Assembly (NCBI RefSeq): GCF_002291445.1
Contig: NZ_CP014137.1
Coordinates: 3,720,001 to 3,784,000 of the forward strand
Source of the DNA: Brenneria goodwinii
GTDB taxonomy: Bacteria > Pseudomonadota > Gammaproteobacteria > Enterobacterales > Enterobacteriaceae
Direction: 5' to 3'
DNA: 64,000 bases
The position numbers and the translations under genes are program-made. Shown here in pieces: positions 36,377-45,160 of this stretch; the stretch's first letter is position 1; each line of letters opens with the position of its first letter. The notes under the pieces were generated by a model that was given only the letters and a program-made list of their open reading frames with translations, made no database searches and had not been told where the DNA came from.

Positions 36377-37633
36377 ATGGCACTGACCGACGTTGTTGCC
36401 CGTACCGCCAAGCCGCGCGAGAAAGCCTATAAACTCGCGGACGCGCACGGCCTGTATCTTTTGGTGAGTCCTAACGGCTCTAAGCGCTGGTATCTCAAGT
36501 ACCGCTTTGCAGGCAAGGAGAGCCGGATTGCTTTCGGCGCCTATCCGCTGATCTCGCTGGCAAAGGCCAGAGAGAAACGTGACGAGGTGCGATTGCTGCT
36601 GTTGGAGGGCATCCACCCCACGGAAAAGCGTGAAGAAGAAAAAGAGCAGGCGCAAGAAGCGTTGAATACTTTTGCGAAGGTCGCGCAGGACTGGCACCGA
36701 AACATTAGCCAAAACCGGTGGTCAGAAACGCATGCAGGACGGGTATGGCGCGATATGGAACGTAATATTCTGCCTGCTATTGGGCATCGCCATATCGCCG
36801 ATCTGAAAACTAAAGACCTGCTGGAGCCGCTTAAAGTCGTCGAACAGAACGGCCATCTTGATTTGGCGTCACGGCTGCGCCAGCGCGTTACCGATATCAT
36901 GCGCTACGCGGTGCAGAACGATCTGATAGAGCGTAACCCAGCGCAAAACCTCTCCGGGGCGATAGCCGCGCCAAAAGCCACCCATCGGCCAGCGTTGAAG
37001 CTGAACAAGCTGCCGGATTTTCTGGCAAGGATTGAACGCCACAAAGGGCGGGCGTTAACCAGACTGGCGTTAAAACTCACGCTGTGCGTTTTTATTCGTT
37101 CCAGCGAGCTACGTTTTGCCCGCTGGCTGGAAATCGATTTCAAATACGCCATGTGGACGATACCGGCTGAACGCGAGGCCATCCCCGGCGTGAAGCACTC
37201 ACAGCGTGGCGCAAAGATGCGGTCTGAACATCTGGTGCCGTTATCCCGACAGGCTTTGGCGCTGCTGGAAGAGATCAAGGCCATCAGTGGCGGACACGAA
37301 CTGATTTTCCCCGGCGATCGTCGGCCAACCAAACCGATGAGTGAAAACACCGTCAACAACGCATTACGAACAATGGGCTACGACACCACCACCGAAGTGT
37401 GCGGACACGGCCTCCGCACGATGGCCTGTAGCGCACTGGTGGAGTCCGGCCAGTGGTCACGGGATGCGGTAGAGCGGCAAATGAGTCATCAGGAACGTAA
37501 TGGCGTCCGTGCCGCCTATATCCACAAAGCGGAACATCTGGATGAGCGCAGGCTGATGCTGCAATGGTGGGCGGATTATCTGGATGCGAATCGGGATGAG
37601 TATGTGGTGCCGTATGAGTTTAGAAATATTTGA
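36377..37633 (+). CDS. Tyrosine-type integrase, P4 family
   Basis: The 418-residue protein has an N-terminal DUF4102 arm-binding domain (LTDVVARTAKPREKAYKLADAHGLYLLV), a core-binding domain (about 100-200) and the catalytic domain with Arg241 (IRSSELRFA), the HGLR motif with His344 and Arg347, and nucleophile Tyr381 (RAAYIHKAEHLDERR). It should recombine at the leuX 3' end and looks intact. It belongs with attL and attR as the mobility gene of the 8.4-kb element. Confidence 0.95.
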   Translation: MALTDVVARTAKPREKAYKLADAHGLYLLVSPNGSKRWYLKYRFAGKESRIAFGAYPLISLAKAREKRDEVRLLLLEGIHPTEKREEEKEQAQEALNTFAKVAQDWHRNISQNRWSETHAGRVWRDMERNILPAIGHRHIADLKTKDLLEPLKVVEQNGHLDLASRLRQRVTDIMRYAVQNDLIERNPAQNLSGAIAAPKATHRPALKLNKLPDFLARIERHKGRALTRLALKLTLCVFIRSSELRFARWLEIDFKYAMWTIPAEREAIPGVKHSQRGAKMRSEHLVPLSRQALALLEEIKAISGGHELIFPGDRRPTKPMSENTVNNALRTMGYDTTTEVCGHGLRTMACSALVESGQWSRDAVERQMSHQERNGVRAAYIHKAEHLDERRLMLQWWADYLDANRDEYVVPYEFRNI

Positions 37634-37651
37634 TTCATTAATGAGTTAGCG

Positions 37652-37813
37652 ATGAAAAAAACGAAAAAACCAACGGTGTCGGTTACTTCACTGATTGAAG
37701 AGGCAGAACAGCGTCATCAGAGGATCTTACAGGGACTTGCCGATGTTGATGCAGGGCGTGTTGTAAATCGCTCTGATATGCGGGCGTTTATCACCAGACT
37801 GAAGAAAGCCTAA
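37652..37813 (+). CDS. Small antitoxin-like protein
   Basis: This 53-codon frame reads MKKTKKPTVSVTSLIEEAEQ and ends with LADVDAGRVVNRSDMRAFI before a basic tail. The DVDAGRVV stretch recalls the C-terminal part of ribbon-helix-helix antitoxins of ParE/RelE modules. No toxin gene follows, and a strong terminator lies 54 bp downstream. It starts 18 bp after the integrase stop. It may be an orphan antitoxin or a remnant; the call rests on a short motif. Confidence 0.5.
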   Translation: MKKTKKPTVSVTSLIEEAEQRHQRILQGLADVDAGRVVNRSDMRAFITRLKKA

Positions 37814-37866
37814 TCAATAGAAATACAGGGACGTATCCTGTATCGAAAGCCTATGCATTAAGCTCC

Positions 37867-37909
37867 GCGCCAGCCCCTTTTTGGGGGGGGGGCTGGCGCT
37901 CATTTTTCT
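37867..37909 (+). terminator. Terminator after the integrase/small-gene unit
   Basis: GCGCCAGCCCC pairs with GGGGCTGGCGC in a perfect 11-bp stem with a T/G-rich loop, followed by CATTTTTCTT. It separates this unit from hipBA. Confidence 0.85.
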
Positions 37910-37994
37910 TATGTAGATGATTTTCCCTGCGACTCATAATACCCAAGTATCATTTCTGCCAGATCGTTTTCCACCATTATAAGTTTACCTTTTT

Positions 37995-38092
37995 ACAGCA
38001 TATAAGCTGTTTTGTTATTTTACAGCTTATTTGATGTATTTTGTTTTTACAGCTTATAGGGTGTATTATGTAAAAACAGCCTATAGTATGTA
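37995..38092. promoter_or_regulatory. Four tandem HipB-type operators with 27-bp period
   Basis: Four related boxes begin at 37995, 38022, 38049 and 38076, exactly 27 bp apart: ACAGCATATAAGCTGT, ACAGCTTATTTGATGTA, ACAGCTTATAGGGTGTA and ACAGCCTATAGTATGTA. The first is a full palindrome; the others keep ACAGC and TGTA ends. They lie 30-127 bp before hipB and are the likely autoregulatory operators. E. coli hipBA also has several operators, but with a different sequence (TATCC...GGATA). Confidence 0.7.
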
Positions 38093-38121
38093 TAAGTATC
38101 TAAAATAAGGGTAAGTGCCTT

Positions 38122-38427
38122 ATGAATACAGTCTATCCGTTGAAAACCTTGAATCAGTTGCGCCCATTGCTGATTGGCTTTCGCAAAGCTAAGGGACTGA
38201 CGCAAAAAGACGTGTCTGAAAGGTTAGGTGTAACACAGCAAACCTATGCCCGTTTGGAAGCAAACCCCGGAAGTGCCAGTATTGAGCGCTTGTTTAAAGT
38301 GCTCACCGTTCTGGGGGTTGAGGTGGTGCTGTCTTCTGAACCAAGAGTACATTTTTCTATGTCATCCTCAACAATGGAAGAGCCAGAAAAGCCAATAGAC
38401 TCACCCGCCAGACGGGAAAAATGGTGA
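38122..38427 (+). CDS. hipB: HipB-type antitoxin, XRE helix-turn-helix
   Basis: The 101-residue protein has a Cro/XRE helix-turn-helix from about residue 14 to 68 (LLIGFRKAKGLTQKDVSERL, then GVTQQTYARLEANP). A flexible tail ends in DSPARREKW. HipB proteins neutralise HipA and repress the operon. It ends 4 bp before hipA. The terminal Trp is also a feature of E. coli HipB. Confidence 0.85.
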   Translation: MNTVYPLKTLNQLRPLLIGFRKAKGLTQKDVSERLGVTQQTYARLEANPGSASIERLFKVLTVLGVEVVLSSEPRVHFSMSSSTMEEPEKPIDSPARREKW

Positions 38428-38431
38428 CACT

Positions 38432-39766
38432 ATGCCTCGAACACAACAGCGTTTAGCAATATGGATGAATGGAATTCAAGTGGGATTCTGGGAAAAGACC
38501 CGAGGCGAAGATAGGTTGCAATATCTTCCCGAATGGATCGCTGATGAACAGGGAAGACCTTTATCGCTTTCTTTGCTTTTCACCCCCGGTAATCAGCTTT
38601 GGCGCGGCAATGTGGTACGCGACTATTTTGATAATTTATTGCCTGACAGCGAAGGTATACGCAGGCGTTTAGCAACGCGTTACCATGCTGATAGCCTTGA
38701 GCCTTTTGATCTGTTGGCTGAGCTGGGAAGAGACTGTGTTGGCGCAATACAGTTACTGAATGGTAATGAGGAGCCCACAGATCTATTTTCCGTAAATTAT
38801 CGCCCACTTTGTGAAGCTGAGATCGCCGCTATATTGCGTAATACAACAGCGGCATTGTTGCCAGGTCGGCAGGATGATACTGACGATTTACGTTTATCGA
38901 TTGCCGGTGCGCAGGAAAAAACGGCTTTACTCTGGCATGAAGGACAATGGTGCTTGCCAGAAGGTAGTACCCCTACGACGCATATTTTCAAGTTACCACT
39001 CGGGCTGGTGGGTAATATGCAAGCGGATATGAGTACGTCGGTTGAAAATGAATGGCTATGTTCTTTGATCCTTAAGGAATATGGAATTCCTGTCGCAAAA
39101 ACACAGATTGCGCAGTTTGAAGATCAGAAGGTATTGGTTGTTGAGCGTTTTGACAGAAGATGGTCAAGTGATCGGCAATGGATCATTCGCTTGCCACAAG
39201 AGGATATGTGTCAGGCTATGGGGGTTTCCCCGCTACGAAAATACCAGTCTGATGGTGGGCCGGGGATTTCCGATATTATGGAAATACTGAGTCATTCGGA
39301 GCAGGCTGAGCAGGACAAAGCGCAGTTTTTCAGAGCGCAAATTATTTTCTGGCTGATAGCGGCTACTGATGGGCACGCCAAAAATTTCAGTATCGCTATT
39401 GAGCCACAAGGTCGTTATCACCTTACACCGCTTTATGATGTTTTATCGGCATGGCCGGTCATTGGTCCGCGTAATAACCAGATTTCCTGGCAGAAGTGCA
39501 AGCTGGCAATGGCTGTTCGGGGTAGCAGTAATTATTACCATCTGTACAGAATTCAACGGCGACATTGGATCAAGCAGGGTGAGTTAACCGGTCTGAGCAG
39601 ACGACAGGTTGAATCCATGATGGATGATATTATCTCCAGAACACCTGAAGTTATTGAACGTGTATCTGCGTTGCTGCCTGAGTCATTCCCACCAGAGCTT
39701 GCGGAATATGTTTTTAAGGGTATACGGCAACAGTGTGGTCGGTTACAAGAATTGAACCTTAAATAA
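38432..39766 (+). CDS. hipA: HipA-type serine/threonine kinase toxin
   Basis: HipA kinases slow growth and promote persistence; E. coli HipA phosphorylates GltX. This 444-residue protein keeps the key sites: the autophosphorylated P-loop Ser156 in LSIAGAQEKTALL, catalytic Asp313 in ATDGHAKNFSI, and metal-binding Asp336 in LTPLYDVLSA. The length matches the E. coli protein (about 440). It appears intact although an IS element is inserted 54 bp after its stop. Confidence 0.93.
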   Translation: MPRTQQRLAIWMNGIQVGFWEKTRGEDRLQYLPEWIADEQGRPLSLSLLFTPGNQLWRGNVVRDYFDNLLPDSEGIRRRLATRYHADSLEPFDLLAELGRDCVGAIQLLNGNEEPTDLFSVNYRPLCEAEIAAILRNTTAALLPGRQDDTDDLRLSIAGAQEKTALLWHEGQWCLPEGSTPTTHIFKLPLGLVGNMQADMSTSVENEWLCSLILKEYGIPVAKTQIAQFEDQKVLVVERFDRRWSSDRQWIIRLPQEDMCQAMGVSPLRKYQSDGGPGISDIMEILSHSEQAEQDKAQFFRAQIIFWLIAATDGHAKNFSIAIEPQGRYHLTPLYDVLSAWPVIGPRNNQISWQKCKLAMAVRGSSNYYHLYRIQRRHWIKQGELTGLSRRQVESMMDDIISRTPEVIERVSALLPESFPPELAEYVFKGIRQQCGRLQELNLK

Positions 39767-39849
39767 GATATTAAAGAACGTCTTGAGACCATTGATCTTT
39801 TATGCAGGGGTAGCCATAGTGATCTGTCCCTGAAATCATTCCCACCTAA

Positions 39850-40692
39850 TTATGCTGCCATTTCATAATCCACCGGCGTTTGATAACCCAGTGTCGAATG
39901 TTTGCGACGGCGATTGTAAAACACCTCGATATAATCGAATATGGCGTTCATCGCCTGTTCTCTGCTGACAAACCCTTTTCCCCGCATCAGCTCCGTTTTC
40001 AGCGTGTGATAGAAGCTTTCCATTACCGCATTGTCGTAACAGCAACCTTTTCCGCTCATTGAGCAGCGCAAATCGTTATCTTTCAGTACATCCCGATATC
40101 GATGGCTCGCATATTGACTCCCTCTGTCCGAATGCGCTATTACCTGCCTTGTCGGCTTTCGCTGTTTTATCGCCATTTCCAGTGCGTCAATCACAACCTG
40201 AGTTTTCAGTCTGTTACTCAGGCTCCAGCCGATTATTCGTCTGGAATACAGGTCTATGACTGTCGCCAGATACAGCCAGCCTTCTTCCGTGCGGATATAC
40301 GTTATATCCGTAGCCCACGCCACATCCGCTTCTGCCGGGCTAAATTCCCGGTTTAGCAGATTGGGCGCTATCGGATAATCGTGCCGGCTGTTCGTCGTCA
40401 CTTTATAGCGCGTCTGATTCGCGGCTTTCAGACCGGACTGTTTCATCAGACGGCTGATGCGGCTTTTACCATGAAAACGCTGTTCATCCTGTAAATCACT
40501 TTGCAGACGCCGGATACCGTAATTTCCCCGGCTGTCGTGATGCAACTGAATCAGCCGTTGGCTCAGGATGTCGTCAGCCAACTGTCGCTGGCTGGGAGGG
40601 CGGTTGCGCCATGACCGGTAACCCCGCCTGCTGACATTGAGCAACAGGCAAACTCGTTTCACCGCATGGAAAGCCGATAACTGAGTGACCAT
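39850..40692 (-). CDS. IS3-family transposase OrfB
   Basis: The 280-residue integrase-fold protein has a helix-turn-helix-like N-terminus and the DDE triad: Asp in AWATDITYI, Asp in IAHSDRGSQYAS, and Glu in DNAVMESFYHTLKTEL with the usual 35-residue spacing before Glu. The frame opens with ATG at 40692. In IS3 elements the active enzyme is normally an OrfAB fusion made by -1 frameshifting, which the orfA nonsense codon here would prevent. Confidence 0.93.
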   Translation of the reverse strand: MVTQLSAFHAVKRVCLLLNVSRRGYRSWRNRPPSQRQLADDILSQRLIQLHHDSRGNYGIRRLQSDLQDEQRFHGKSRISRLMKQSGLKAANQTRYKVTTNSRHDYPIAPNLLNREFSPAEADVAWATDITYIRTEEGWLYLATVIDLYSRRIIGWSLSNRLKTQVVIDALEMAIKQRKPTRQVIAHSDRGSQYASHRYRDVLKDNDLRCSMSGKGCCYDNAVMESFYHTLKTELMRGKGFVSREQAMNAIFDYIEVFYNRRRKHSTLGYQTPVDYEMAA

Positions 40693-40700
40693 GGCGTATC

Positions 40701-40991
40701 TTAGCGGCTTTCCCGCGCAAAGAACGCCGCCGCTTTTTTCAGGATGAGCTTATCCTCTTCCAGTTCAGCGATTTTGGCTTTAAGGCGTCGAATTTCCAGT
40801 TCCTGTTCGGAAAGCTGCGGCGTGTTGGAGAAAGCAGCCCCCGCCTTATCCTGATAGAGTTTTTTTCAGTTGTAGAGCGTGTTCTCTTTGATATCAAGCT
40901 CCTGAGCCATACGGGCAACAGACTTGCCGCTTTCGAGCAGTAACGCTACGGCCCTGCGCTTGAACTCTGGGGTATATTGTTGTCTCGTCAT
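40701..40991 (-). pseudogene. IS3-family OrfA with a premature stop
   Basis: From ATG at 40991 the frame reads MTRQQYTPEFKRRAVALLLE and on through IKENTLYN, then a TGA at codon 42 (40868-40866). There the family has Trp (NTLYNW), so TGG probably became TGA. The frame then resumes as KKLYQDKAGAAFSN and a leucine-zipper region (EQELEIRRLKAKIAELEEDK) to a stop at 40701. With orfA broken, the element probably cannot move by itself. Confidence 0.85.
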
Positions 40992-41183
40992 AGTGACCTC
41001 GCTTTCGTTGATTGATTTGAAAACAAGGTGGGCACTAAATCAAGGACAGATCAGTCATCGACAGCAGGGTTTCGTGGTCAAAAATACGACAAAGTTTTGC
41101 AGGTTTCAAGTGCTTTGACTCTGCGAGAAAAAAGAGTAATGTAGCACTGAGTGCTATAGTTAAGGTTACAGGATGTCGGCCTG

Positions 41184-41543
41184 ATGCGTGTATTCAAAAC
41201 CAAATGGTTTACTAAGGCGGCTAAATCCCACGCCATCAAGGATAGCGAGTTATGTCAGGCTATTGAGGCGGTGATGCAAGGGAAAGCTGACGATCTCGGC
41301 GGCGGCGTTTATAAGAAGCGGCTGAACCAGAATCGCGATCGCGCCATCATACTGGCGAAAGGCGGACAGCATTGGTTTTACACGTTCCTGTATGCCAAGC
41401 AGGATATGGCGAATATCGATAATCGTGAACTGGCCGGATTCCGTGAGTTGGCGAAGCACTACGCAACCCTTGCCGATGAAAAAATTACGGCACTGCTTAA
41501 GAGTAAAGAACTGGTGGAGATTTGCCATGACCGCAAAAAGTAA
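41184..41543 (+). CDS. RelE/HigB-type toxin
   Basis: The 119-residue basic protein begins MRVFKTKWFTKAAKSHAIKD and has the RelE/ParE-like pattern GGGVYKKRLNQNRDRAIILA followed by HWFYTFLYAKQD. It belongs to the group that pairs with an XRE antitoxin encoded downstream (HigBA or YgiU-like order). The antitoxin start lies inside its last codons (17-base overlap). It probably cleaves mRNA at the ribosome. Confidence 0.85.
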   Translation: MRVFKTKWFTKAAKSHAIKDSELCQAIEAVMQGKADDLGGGVYKKRLNQNRDRAIILAKGGQHWFYTFLYAKQDMANIDNRELAGFRELAKHYATLADEKITALLKSKELVEICHDRKK

Positions 41544-41850
41544 ATTCAAGAGTCCTGCATTTGAGGCTATCCACAGCGCGGCTTCTGGATTATTCAGCGT
41601 TGATGCTATTCCACAGGAAACCATGCGCAACTTTGACAAAGCGTGTCTCAACAGCGTGGACGATCTTCAACCCCTTGAGATTAAGGCGCTACGTGAGAAG
41701 CTAAACGTCAGCCAGCCGGTTTTCGCTCGCTACCTGAACACCAGTGTTTCAACCGTGCAGAAATGGGAAAGCGGCGTAAAACGCCCTAGTGGGCTATCGC
41801 TGAAACTGCTTACCATAGTGCAGAAGCATGGGTTGAAGGTACTGGTTTGA
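41527..41850 (+). CDS. HigA/NadS-type antitoxin, XRE family
   Basis: The 107-residue protein begins MTAKSKFKSPAFEAIHSAAS and has a C-terminal helix-turn-helix (LREKLNVSQPVFARYLNTSV, then STVQKWESGVKRPSG). It overlaps the toxin gene by 17 bases, typical of a toxin-first type II module. ATG at 41527 was chosen over upstream in-frame starts because it fits the family length. It should bind the toxin and repress the pair. Confidence 0.86.
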   Translation: MTAKSKFKSPAFEAIHSAASGLFSVDAIPQETMRNFDKACLNSVDDLQPLEIKALREKLNVSQPVFARYLNTSVSTVQKWESGVKRPSGLSLKLLTIVQKHGLKVLV

Positions 41851-41969
41851 TGTTTATTAATTATCCTGCCATGCTGACTTTTTAGCTATATACAGCTTTG
41901 GTAGTATCATATTGGTGTCAAAAATGAATTGTACTGATCTTGCTAATTATAAACAAAATAGGGAGTTTT

Positions 41970-43391
41970 ATGAGTAGAATAGATTATAGCTCTTGGCCAC
42001 GATTGTCGTTATCTGTATCAAATTTACGACTTGACAAAGAAAATCCAAGAATTCCAAGTTACATTACAATTAGAACAACAAAAGATATACTAAATTATTT
42101 ATTCCAAAACGAACGAATTGAAAGGCTTGCACATAAAATTGTAGAAAAGGGGTTTATATCACACGATCCTATATATGTAGTTAAAGAGGGTGAAAACTAC
42201 GTAGTGGTAGAAGGAAACCGCCGAGTATCTGCGCTGAAATGTCTGATTGATCCAGAATTAGTTCCTTCACCAGCTAAACGACGAAAAATCGAATTATATA
42301 AAAATCGCCTAGGCTCCGATTTGATAGAAAAAATAGATGTATTTGTTGCTCCATCAAGAAGAGCCGTTGAAAATGTTCTTTTTGAATTACATGCAGAAGG
42401 AAAGCTTCAGTGGAGTAGACAGCAAAAAAATAAATTTATTGCTAGTATTGGTATTGACAGTGGTGAGTCAATTCAGGATATTGCAGAAAGATTTAATGTT
42501 AAAGTTACAGAAATACAAGATTCAGTCCAAGAGTACCTTTTAGAGAGATATTTTACAGAGCTAGAGTTACCTACTGATATTGAAGATAAAGCGTTAATGT
42601 CAAAATTTAATATTAGTACTATATCTAGGTTGGTGAATTCAAAAATATTTAAAGAAAAAACAGGTTTTAGAATCGAAGAAAATAGACTAAAAACAGATTC
42701 TTCTAAATCGTATTTCAACACATTGCTGAGACAGTTTGTAATTGATATTGTTACAAAGAAAATTGATTCTCGTAAGTTAAATACAAGTAAGCAAATAGAT
42801 GCTTATATTGAAAGCGAGATGGAGAAGATACCTGTAGGAATACATGATGGAAGTGTAGATTTTACTCCAGATAATAGTAATACGAAGGTCTCATCTGATG
42901 ATGTTGAGATTAATAAGCCTCGAAGAAAACCTAAGGAAACCTTAATTCCCAAGGGAGTGAATTATATTACTGGAAGCGATAAGTTAGATATATTGATTCA
43001 AGAAGCACAGGGCATGCTTATTGATACGTATAAAAATGCGGCTGCTTTATTGTTACGTTCAATTGTCGAAATATCAGTAGTAAGAATTTTTGAAATTCAT
43101 GGGAAAAAAGATCAGTGTCTGAACGGGAATGGAAGAGTTAAAAATCTTTCTGATAACATTAATGCTCTCGTGAAGAGAGATGTATGGTTTACTAATAAAG
43201 CTTATCTGGCCGACTTAACAAGATTTATATCTAAAGATAGTGCTAACTGGAATTCTTTAGACTCATTGAATCGTTATGCGCATGGTGAATATACCCTACC
43301 AGATAGGGATATGCTAAAATCAGTTTGGTTAATTGCAAAACCATTAGTTACAATTTGTGTTGAACATCAATCTAAACCAAAGAATATATAA
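41970..43391 (+). CDS. ParB/Srx-domain protein with possible C-terminal HEPN-like domain
   Basis: The 473-residue protein has an N-terminal ParB-like domain (about 12-110) with the nucleotide-binding-type motif EGNRR at Gly82-Arg85, then a helical region with a possible helix-turn-helix (IQDIAERFNVKVTEIQDSVQ). A low-complexity linker follows (about 295-325). The C-terminal 135 residues are helical, with NRYAHGEY (Asn434, Arg435, His438), which recalls HEPN/DUF4145 families. It has no partner parA. The sequence is markedly AT-rich. It starts with a GGGAG site and lies 65 bp before the Dam-type gene. A role in defence is inferred only. Confidence 0.7.
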   Translation: MSRIDYSSWPRLSLSVSNLRLDKENPRIPSYITIRTTKDILNYLFQNERIERLAHKIVEKGFISHDPIYVVKEGENYVVVEGNRRVSALKCLIDPELVPSPAKRRKIELYKNRLGSDLIEKIDVFVAPSRRAVENVLFELHAEGKLQWSRQQKNKFIASIGIDSGESIQDIAERFNVKVTEIQDSVQEYLLERYFTELELPTDIEDKALMSKFNISTISRLVNSKIFKEKTGFRIEENRLKTDSSKSYFNTLLRQFVIDIVTKKIDSRKLNTSKQIDAYIESEMEKIPVGIHDGSVDFTPDNSNTKVSSDDVEINKPRRKPKETLIPKGVNYITGSDKLDILIQEAQGMLIDTYKNAAALLLRSIVEISVVRIFEIHGKKDQCLNGNGRVKNLSDNINALVKRDVWFTNKAYLADLTRFISKDSANWNSLDSLNRYAHGEYTLPDRDMLKSVWLIAKPLVTICVEHQSKPKNI

Positions 43392-43456
43392 ATAGTGGTT
43401 TTTATTACGAATAATATTGTATAATACAAAAAGTACATGTTATTTTTAGGTGAGCT

Positions 43457-44326
43457 ATGCCAGTAACTTATTCCCCTCTTCGCTACCCTGGAGGTAAAAC
43501 AGCCATCTATCCGATGGTTTCAAATATAATCCAGAATAATTCACTAAATAAATGTAAATATGCCGAGCCATATGCTGGTGGTGGTGGGCTTGCGCTAGCT
43601 CTTCTTTTTGGTGGGTTTGCTGAAGAGATTCATTTGAATGATCTAGATCGTTCAATTTGGGCTATCTGGCATTCTATTATTAATGATACAGAAGCGTTTA
43701 TAGATAGAATAGAAAATACCGAGATAACTATTGATGAATGGTATAAACAAAGAAATATTCAAAATAATAAAAATAGCGCTAATGTACTAGATTTAGGATT
43801 CTCATCATTTTTCCTCAACAGGACGAATAGATCTGGAATTATTTTAAAAGCTGGTGTCATTGGTGGGCTAAAACAAGAAGGTGATTACAAGCTGAACTGT
43901 AGATTTAATAAAGATGATTTAATAAAAAAAATAGTAAAAATAAAAAAGCATAAAGATTCTATAAAAATTTATAATGAGGATGCAGTAGATTTTATAAAAA
44001 AAATAGATGACCTCAGCGAAAATGATTTTTTCATGTATATAGATCCTCCATATTTTGAGAAGGGAGCTAGTTTATATACGAATTTTTACAATGAAAATGA
44101 TCATGCCGCTTTATCTAAAGTTATCTCTTCTATTAGCGTTCCTTGGATATTAACTTATGATAACGCATTAAAAATAAAAGAAATTTATAAAATCAATAAT
44201 ATGTATGAATTCTATTTAAATTATAGTGCCGCAAAGAAGCGTATCGGTACTGAGTTGTTAATTGTTTGCAATGATATCAATATCCCTGAGAATCTCATAG
44301 GTGATAAACTTATCAAGTTATCTTAG
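43457..44326 (+). CDS. Dam-type (D12 class) DNA adenine methyltransferase
   Basis: The 289-residue protein has the alpha-class adenine methylase motifs: RYPGGK (9-14), SAM-binding EPYAGGGG (37-44) and catalytic DPPY (196-199). The target is not readable; many relatives methylate GATC. The gene is strongly AT-rich, unlike the chromosome. No restriction endonuclease gene lies beside it; its partner is the ParB-like gene. A TATAAT at 43420 may give it a separate promoter. An AGGTGAG site precedes the ATG. Confidence 0.9.
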   Translation: MPVTYSPLRYPGGKTAIYPMVSNIIQNNSLNKCKYAEPYAGGGGLALALLFGGFAEEIHLNDLDRSIWAIWHSIINDTEAFIDRIENTEITIDEWYKQRNIQNNKNSANVLDLGFSSFFLNRTNRSGIILKAGVIGGLKQEGDYKLNCRFNKDDLIKKIVKIKKHKDSIKIYNEDAVDFIKKIDDLSENDFFMYIDPPYFEKGASLYTNFYNENDHAALSKVISSISVPWILTYDNALKIKEIYKINNMYEFYLNYSAAKKRIGTELLIVCNDINIPENLIGDKLIKLS

Positions 44327-44548
44327 TGATTTTTTAATTATAGCTAAATGGTTTTTATTTTATAGACAATGTTAAATAATTAAATGGCAGTGTTATTCAA
44401 GTATTTTATGTGGAAAAATAGCTCATTTATGATTTCTATCATTAGTATGGTTTTAAAACCCTTATTGTATAAAAGGGGTCAATATGGTGGTCATTGAAGT
44501 CATTTATTTATTTTAAATAACTATTAATCAATGCATTAAATTGAGTTG

Positions 44549-44570
44549 CGAGTCCGGCCTTCGCACCATA
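44549..44570. other. attR: imperfect copy of the leuX 3' end
   Basis: CGAGTCCGGCCTTCGCACCA plus TA repeats the end of leuX except for one missing G (22 of 23 positions). It marks the right end of the integrase-bearing element, which therefore spans 36136-44570. The AT-rich cargo ends just before it. Confidence 0.8.
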
Positions 44571-45160
44571 CATGATTTTTTAAATTAAAACAGCCAGTTA
44601 ATAGGTAATTCTCTGCTACCTGTCACCAAAAACTGTATAAATCCCCATTACAAGAAAATGCTGCTGTGGTTAGTAGTGGCAAGGGGGGATATTGTCTCAC
44701 AGTAGCGTGTAGTTTCCAGGCTCAAACACGTACAAAGCGTGAACAGTCAGCACTGCCAGCATAATTTTATGCCGCTGGGCTACCAGTTCGGCTAACAACT
44801 TGAAACCAATGACGCCGTCAGCGTCTCTAATCCCTCCCAAAACAGCGGCGCTTGCAACGACCTTAGCGCGGGATAAACAGGCGATATGATGGGAATCCTA
44901 ACCAGTCCGGGAAAGCGGCTGGCTCTGCCCCGCTTAATGTATACGATAATGCACACCTGACTTACTGTTGCTACCGCTGTGAAAATCTGATGATACTCCT
45001 GCGGCGCTGATCGATGGATGTACCCATCACGGCGCTTTATGGCTTTTATTGTCTGCATGCTGACCACTTGAGGAACGAAGTAGGGCAGCAGACAACTCCT
45101 ATTTTGAGATTGGGAAGACGGCGTTATGATTAGATAATCTTAACTTTAGGATAAGCATGT
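44571..45160. other. Region after attR without a clear gene
   Basis: This stretch of 590 bp has a 91-codon minus-strand frame (44792-45067) without a ribosome site or recognisable family. It is more GC-rich than the element to its left. It may be decayed island DNA and should hold the promoter of the next gene pair. Confidence 0.4.

Larger units (their letters stand above)
39820..41053 (-). mobile_element. IS3-family insertion sequence, 1,234 bp
   Basis: The ends are imperfect inverted repeats: left TGATCTGTCCCTGAAATCAT and right (reverse complement) TGATCTGTCCTTGATTTAGT, both followed within a few bases by CCCACC. Inside are orfA and orfB on the minus strand. No clear target-site duplication flanks the ends, which suggests age, recombination or an imprecise end call. 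It lies between hipBA and the HigBA-type pair. Confidence 0.85.

Noticed and set aside
39800..41070. Target-site duplication around the IS3-family element
   Set aside because: The three to four bases on each side of the inverted repeats differ.
44792..45067. 91-codon minus-strand frame after attR
   Set aside because: No ribosome site, no recognisable family, and unusual composition for a protein of this genome.
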